Part shown: positions 5,020 to 5,041 of the stretch, piece by piece
Position numbering within the stretch: position 1 is the stretch's first letter
Layout of the letters: each line of letters begins with the position of its first letter
Assembly: GCA_028292075.1 (NCBI GenBank)
Contig: JAQGNA010000518.1
Span: 1-5,041 of the forward strand
DNA: 5,041 nt
Direction: 5' to 3'
Source: Rhodoferax sp.
Lineage (GTDB): Bacteria; Pseudomonadota; Gammaproteobacteria; Burkholderiales; Burkholderiaceae
Made by a program: the position numbers and the translations under genes
Notes under the pieces: generated by a model
What the model was told of the DNA's origin: nothing
The model's input: the letters and a program-made list of their open reading frames with translations, nothing else
Databases searched by the model: none

Positions 5020-5041
5020 TCAATCCAGCCCCAGGAACGTG
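5020..5041 (-). CDS. Possible 3' end of an upstream gene
   Basis: Read on the minus strand, the right edge gives six codons, Thr-Phe-Leu-Gly-Leu-Asp, then TGA (5022-5020). All six have G, C or GC-ending-type codons except GAT, matching the coding style of neighbouring genes. A gene ending here would lie 128 bases upstream of the GyrI-like start on the same strand. Six codons cannot identify a family, and the match could be chance. Confidence 0.25.

Noticed and set aside
4892..5023. Extended 205-residue form of the GyrI-like protein starting with TTG at 5023
   Set aside because: The added 44 residues are repeat-derived FRP sequence, family homology starts at the ATG at 4891, and GGAG is correctly spaced before that ATG.
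5018..5023. TTGACG on the minus strand as a -35 for the GyrI-like gene
   Set aside because: The expected -10 position reads CCAGGC, which does not resemble the consensus.

Overview
The window looks like chromosomal DNA from a GC-rich betaproteobacterium, most likely Burkholderiales (Comamonadaceae or Alcaligenaceae type). The main reasons are a Bug/TctC-type periplasmic binding protein, a family greatly expanded in that order, and strongly GC-biased third codon positions in most genes. This is inference from protein families and composition; there is no rRNA or other phylogenetic marker. I see no tRNA, rRNA, CRISPR array, insertion sequence or phage gene.

Layout. Left block, minus strand: the first 27 codons of a small P-loop ATPase/kinase-like gene (start at 82, running off the left edge), preceded by a complete YdeI/OmpD-associated family gene (803 to 186). 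The leftmost ~180 bases are clearly less GC-rich (about 54% by hand count) than the rest. A 244-base divergent intergenic region (804-1047) holds a nested inverted repeat. Middle block, plus strand: an NADP-type SDR of the PRISE (progesterone 5-beta-reductase/iridoid synthase-like) group (1048-2118), then 79 bases later a Tat-exported dienelactone-hydrolase-family protein (2198-3040), closed by a strong hairpin terminator (3049-3105). Right block, minus strand and convergent with the middle: an orphan Bug-family solute-binding protein (4195 to 3218), a stand-alone GyrI-like effector-binding-domain protein (4891 to 4406), and possibly the last six codons of a further gene at the right edge.

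How the genes may work together. The reductase and hydrolase form the only convincing functional pair: a cytoplasmic enone-type reductase and an exported alpha/beta hydrolase in one transcription unit, perhaps for uptake or breakdown of an unsaturated carbonyl, ester or lactone compound. The substrate cannot be read from sequence. The Bug protein has no TctA/TctB membrane partners here. The GyrI-like and YdeI-like proteins belong to stress or small-molecule-response families and have no evident link to the pair.

I found no clearly new multi-gene system. The most distinctive items are non-coding: a four-copy 9-base tandem repeat and a 21-base dyad just upstream of the GyrI-like gene. Also notable is the apparent loss of the usual ligand-binding glutamate in that protein.
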